NCBI GenBank assembly: GCA_039096225.1
Contig: JBBPEB010000015.1
Span: 496,001 to 560,000, forward strand
DNA from: Blastocystis sp. Blastoise
Lineage: Eukaryota > Sar > Bigyra > Opalinata > Blastocystidae
DNA: 64,000 nt
Direction of reading: 5' to 3'
Positions 53,094 through 64,000 of the stretch are shown here, in pieces; position 1 is the first letter of the stretch; each line of letters begins with the position of its first letter. The position numbers were made by a program, and so were the translations under genes. The notes beneath the pieces are model-generated. The model searched no databases. It had not been told where the DNA came from and saw nothing but the letters and a program-made list of their open reading frames with translations.

Positions 53094-53681
53094 ATGTCTT
53101 CTGAACAAAATGAATCCACTCCTTCTGTCAATGTGACTCTTGAAGAGAACTTACGTAAATTCCAAGAAGCTTTAAGTGCTCTTACTGCTACTTTCTCTCA
53201 ACAAGGACAAGAAGCTATTAATCAAATTAATAACCTTGCTACTAGCATTGATCCTAGTTTCCATTATGATAGTTCTAAGATTCTCTCTGAAAATTCTGGA
53301 TTTCCTAGTGCCCCTAAGCCTAAGAAAACTGAATATGCTGTTTTCTACTTTAATCACGGTAAGTGCCGATATCCTTTACCTGTGGATGTTTTAAGATCTC
53401 ATCCTGGTTTCTTATTAACTGATATCTACAATACTCATAAGGATGAAGCCGGTAGTGCTACTGGTACTAAGGATGAAAAGGGTTATTTTAACGTTGATCA
53501 AGATGAACATTATTTCCCTATTATCTATAGTTACCTTAAGGGAAATGCTATTGATATTAGCAAGTATAATGATGAACAACAGAAGAAGATTGTTGAAGAA
53601 TTCGATAAATTCCGCTTGCAATTACCTACTAACCTCGTTCCTATCAAGCTGAAGATGAGAAAGAATGAAGGTAGTGCTTAA
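53094..53681 (+). CDS. BTB/POZ (T1-type) domain protein
   Basis: Intron-free 195-codon gene from MSSEQNESTPSVNV. Residues about 15-60 form a coiled coil (LEENLRKFQEALSALTATFS, INQINNLATS). Residues about 85-180 match a potassium-channel tetramerisation (T1) BTB fold: VFYFNHGKCRYPLPVDVLRS, GYFNVDQDEHYFPIIYSYLK then a GNAIDISKYNDEQ loop, as in KCTD proteins. No channel follows, so it is more likely a KCTD-like adaptor, for example for Cullin-3 ubiquitin ligases. Codon choice (GCT, CTT, AAG mixture) resembles MATE and alpha-galactosidase, suggesting good expression. Confidence 0.85.
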   Translation: MSSEQNESTPSVNVTLEENLRKFQEALSALTATFSQQGQEAINQINNLATSIDPSFHYDSSKILSENSGFPSAPKPKKTEYAVFYFNHGKCRYPLPVDVLRSHPGFLLTDIYNTHKDEAGSATGTKDEKGYFNVDQDEHYFPIIYSYLKGNAIDISKYNDEQQKKIVEEFDKFRLQLPTNLVPIKLKMRKNEGSA

Positions 53682-53923
53682 ATTTTGAATATATAATATA
53701 ATTTCGTTCAAAAATTTTGTATACATATGAAAATATGTATATGTTTCTATATTATTTTTGTTATTGTTGCATTTCTTTTCTATTAAATAATTATTCAAAC
53801 AACATATTTAATATAATATTTTTTTTTAATAAAAGAAGAAAAACTTAAAATAGAAAAACAAAATATATAACTATATAAAACTTATTATTTGATTTAGTTG
53901 ATATATATATATATATATGTATA
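53682..53923. other. convergent 3' flanks with T-to-A strand switch
   Basis: T-rich to about 53830 then A-rich, between the + BTB gene and the - PH-RCC1 gene. Confidence 0.5.
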
Positions 53924-60419
<6,496 letters not shown>

Positions 60420-61381
60420 TTCAATTGAAAAATTAGAATACAACTGTTTTTTAAGAAAACAGTTTCTCCTTTATAGAGCAAATTTGTAGTCATTTTTTAT
60501 TAATTTTCATGAAACACGTTTTGGTATCTTTATAAGGTAGAGATTATAATCAGAGCATTTTAGTCAGATATGAATTCAAGTGTTTATGTCTGAAATGATA
60601 CTGGCTTGTGTACTGAAAAAGGAGGAAAAATAAAGTATGCTGTTAATAGGGAATGAGAGGTTGAAAAGACTTTTTCGGGAGTAGTGAAAAAGAAAACCGC
60701 GGTTTTAATGAAAGTGTAGGTTTCATTTCGTTATATTCAAGGGAATATTAGCATCAGAGAGTCGTGTTCTAAGAAGAAACGAAGAGTATTTCTTTGGATG
60801 ATAAGAAGCTCTTTAGGGAGGGTATTCATATTATTCAGTCATCACAAAAAATAGAATGAGGAATAGAAATTGATTATCCATTAAAAGAATCATAAAGTCA
60901 CGTTTCACACTATATTGACAAATGGATTGAGGAAGAGTCATTATTCAGTCCAAAAAAATAATTAGTTGACTGAAATTTTTTTGTACTTCTATTGTTTTTT
61001 CATAAACTGATCATTAAGGATTTATTTGCAATAATTTTGGGTCACATAATGATATAAGAGGTCCTTGGAGATTATTCTGTTTTGAAAACGTGATTTTATA
61101 GTAGCATATTATGAATAATTAATAAGTAGCACTAAAGAATGAGGAACTACAAACATGAAGTAGAATATTATATGAAGAAATTAAATATAAAATAATAAAG
61201 AAGAAATGAGAGGAACAACAAAGAAAATGGAAATCACGATAATGAAATTGAAAAATTGAATAAATGAATAGGAATATAATTAAATAGAGACTTATATATA
61301 TATAAGCAATAATAATAATGAATCTTTGATGATGAAAAAGAATGGAAAAGGATTGATTGATTTTGTTTTTCGATTTAAAGA
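60420..61381. other. intergenic region
   Basis: Upstream of the PH-RCC1 gene and downstream of the SAMHD1-like gene, both on the minus strand. The stretch 61140-61380 is purine-rich on +, the T-rich sense 3' flank of the SAMHD1-like gene; 60500-61100 is mixed and presumably promoter. Confidence 0.5.
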
Positions 61382-63171
61382 TTATTCACTCATTCTACGT
61401 TTACGTCCATAATCACTAGAATCCTATATTATCATATATAGAAGTTATCAACATGAATATAATGAATATACAAAGAATAATAGCATACATTGATCTGATC
61501 TTCATGTTGTTGATACCATTGTTCAAATGCTTCTTGAATAGGTTTACAATGTTGAATATTTCGAGAATATATACGAATAAATGTATCGATAAAATTATCA
61601 GGAAGCATACGAGAAATCTAATATATATAAATAGATAAGGTGTAAATATTAAATATATAAATATATAATATATAATTGTATAGTATGTCATAATAAATAC
61701 TCTCTCAATGTATAATATATAAATATAACAGATATAATATATAAAGATAGCATATATAATATACTTCATGAGGTTCAATATGATGATAATCATTATGTTT
61801 ATGTTTAGAGAAAAAGACAACATTATTCACAGGATTATTCTTCTATATATAGTGAATAAAAATAGATAATAGTACAACAAACATTAAAAAAGAAAGTATA
61901 AGCATATTTTTTGATGAGTTGTGTTTATATATAAATATATACTTTCATTCCAAAGTCAATAGAGACTACTTGACATAATATATCATCTTTGTCAACTATT
62001 ACATCTATAATAATTGTAATAATAACTTAGAATAAACATAATAACTTAATAATAACTTAGAATAAACATAATAACTTAATAATAACTTAGAATAAACATA
62101 ATAACTTAATAACAACTTTATATAAACATAATAACTTAATAATAATAACATTAAAAATAATAATAAAGAATGTACTTCCTCCTTTTTGGTTGCATATATC
62201 AAATAAAGTAGTTTCTAGTTCTTCTACTTGAATATGTTTATCATTAGTTTTATCTATAAGGAATTCACCTACACATTTATATAAATCTCTAAAGATAACA
62301 AAAAGATTATTTACTATTATAAAAAATAGTATTAACAAATATATATACATAACTATTTATATACCTATTCAGAATACGATTCATAATATATTGGGCCTTC
62401 TTCATATCTGGAGTTGTAGCATTCTTATTCATAATATCCTATAAACATATATATATATATGAAATAGCCAGAGATTGAGATTTAAATAAGAGTATACGCA
62501 TATTCATATCGAAATAATATGAATAACAATAAAAAAAAAAATTATAAATCTATTAAGAACAATATATATATATATATATATATACATGATAAATCCAATC
62601 TGTTGCTTGAACATAAACTTCAGGGTATTTATATATATCTGACAATTTATACTCTTGATCATTCTAAATAATAGTGTATAAAAATAGCATTATTATAATA
62701 ATATAATAGATGACATATATATATATAATTATATAAATACATATTTGATTGTATATCCACCTTTTTCAGCATAAATAAGAACCTCAGTCAGCATAATCTC
62801 AATAGACTTACATACTTTATGCTTTATATATATTTATTTTAATTATTATGAAAATAATATATACATAAATATAAATATAAATATAAATATAAATAAAAAT
62901 TAATAAAAATAAAAATATAAATAAAAATTAATAAAAATTAATAAAAATAAAAATAAAAATAAAAATAAAAATAAAAATAAAAATAAAAATAAAAATAATA
63001 TAAAAGAACATACTTGATAAACACGTTTATGTAAAGATGCTCGACTATGGAAGAATTCATATATATCAAAAGCTGCTTTCTCTGCATAACAAATCTATAT
63101 AGATTATTATTATATATTTATTATATAAACAATATGTAATGTTAATAAGGGAAATAAAGGAGTATATAATG

Positions 63172-63215
<44 letters not shown>

Positions 63216-64000
63216 GCTTTATTAGAACGGTCGCGAACTCTGGAAGCTTCTATAATACGTGAAATAACCATGGGAGAAGGTATACCAAGCTATATATATA
63301 TATATATATAAATCATAGGCCTTTGTAATGAATGACAATATTCTTATATATATATACATAATAAGAATCTCGACTATAATAATCAAATTTATCAACATCA
63401 ATACCATTACTATATATATATATAAATTAAATAGAAAGAGAATATATAGTACCTTATACGAATATTCTAATATATACTTTTTATTAGCAACAATTTGATA
63501 CATATATTCTTTCCCTTTCATTCCCGTCCATTCCCAGCCATCAGGTGCTTCTTTAGGACTACCAAGGATCATCTCATAGATACAATGAATATCCTATATA
63601 TGTATATATATATTATGGATATAAAATGCAAAAAAACAAAATATAGACAACACTCTTAATATATATATACATTGAACCATGAATAAAATCAATTGTTATG
63701 AGTATACTTAAATAATTATAATAAACAATATATATATGAATCATGAATAAAATCAATTATTATGAGTATACTTAAATAATTATAATAAACAATATATATA
63801 TGAATCATGAATAAAATCAATTATTATGAGTATACTTAAATAATTAAAACAAATATATATATATACTTCAGCATATAAATCATAATTTTCAAAAAGAGGA
63901 AGTAAATTATATTTATCGATAATTAATTGTAATAACCGTGTAGACATGATTTCATGAGACCATCCTTCACCTTTATTCATTATTCTTAAAAACTGAGTAT
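61382..64000 (-). CDS. SAMHD1-like HD-domain dNTP triphosphohydrolase, partial
   Basis: Eleven or more minus-strand exons; the N-terminal part, including most of the HD metal site, lies beyond the right edge. The visible protein runs GWSHEIMSTRLLQLIIDKYN, ILGSPKEAP, YMYQIVANKKY, then NGIDVDKFDYYSRDS (63365-63410), where the second Asp is the metal ligand equivalent to human D311, then GIPSPMVISRIIEASRVRDR, FDIYEFFHSRASLHKRVYQH and KVCKSIEIMLTEVLIYAEKG (the allosteric/tetramer region). C-terminal exons QATDWIYH and FIDTFIRIYSRNI lead to the stop after DYGRKRRMSE, a basic, NLS-like end. SAMHD1 cleaves dNTPs to nucleoside and triphosphate to control dNTP pools. Alternative: a bacterial-type dGTPase, less likely given the FHSR-x-x-LHKRVYQHK motif. 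Introns are TA-rich GT..AG. Confidence 0.88.
62025..62145. repeat. 30-bp tandem repeat in a SAMHD1-like intron
   Basis: About four copies of AATAACTTAGAATAAACATA plus ATAACTTAAT head to tail, the last diverged. Confidence 0.85.
62875..62998. repeat. (ATAAAA/ATATAA)n hexamer array in a SAMHD1-like intron
   Basis: Runs of ATAAAT, then ATAAAA units, A-rich on +. Confidence 0.85.
63674..63850. repeat. 64-bp tandem repeat, three copies, in a SAMHD1-like intron
   Basis: The words CATGAATAAAATCAATT at 63678, 63742 and 63806 mark a 64-bp period; copies two and three are nearly identical, the first differs at a few bases. Confidence 0.9.

Overview
The window is very AT-rich nuclear DNA from a unicellular eukaryote. 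Genes are split by many short introns, mostly of the form GTATATAT...TATATAG and often little more than (TA)n or (AAT)n tracts. Coding sequence includes long Asn and Ser runs. The repertoire (LOTUS/RRM protein, DYRK kinase, formin, PH-RCC1 protein, legumain, SAMHD1-like dNTPase, ZnT9-like carrier, AMPK-gamma-like CBS protein) is that of a protist or possibly an AT-rich early fungus. I cannot name the lineage. Three introns match the minor (U12) spliceosome AT-AC class, so the organism probably retains that machinery.

Layout. 1-1122: AT-rich 3' flank. 1123-4996 (-): RNA-binding protein with two LOTUS-like domains, two RRMs and a third LOTUS-like domain. 7163-9280 (+): amino-acid transporter with an AT-AC intron. 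9473-9682 (+): 69-residue coiled-coil protein. 9917-14719 (-): PAS domain, Band-3-like cytoplasmic domain and P-protein/NhaD-type permease in one 1155-residue protein, with a second AT-AC intron. 16418-18462 (+): ZnT9-like carrier. 19128-19493 (+): orphan PH-like fragment. 19559-21235 (+): MATE transporter. 22044-23649 (+): secreted GH27 alpha-galactosidase with a non-AG intron end. 23895-25887 (-): four-CBS protein. 27442-31596 (+): DYRK-type kinase. 32901-33749 (-): Ser-rich protein. 34704-44193 (+): very large formin with six near-identical internal repeats. About 44636-46855 (+): GT4 glycosyltransferase. 46988-48528 (-): legumain-like protease. 49870-51931 (+): unrecognised multipass membrane protein. 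53094-53681 (+): BTB/T1-domain protein. 53924-60419 (-): PH-RCC1 protein with a huge Asn/Ser tail and the third AT-AC intron. 61382-64000 (-): SAMHD1-like dNTPase, cut by the right edge.

The neighbours do not form a pathway. What ties the window together is its architecture: tiny AT-rich introns, T-rich 3' flanks that mirror each other between convergent genes, more complex intergenic sequence with ATTGG/CCAAT motifs upstream of genes, and both intron classes. I joined exons by hand. For the amino-acid transporter, the PAS/Band-3/permease protein, the zinc carrier, alpha-galactosidase, CBS protein and legumain the spliced lengths are exact multiples of three. The strongest novelty candidates are the PAS + Band-3-cytoplasmic + permease fusion, the three AT-AC introns, and the LOTUS/RRM architecture.
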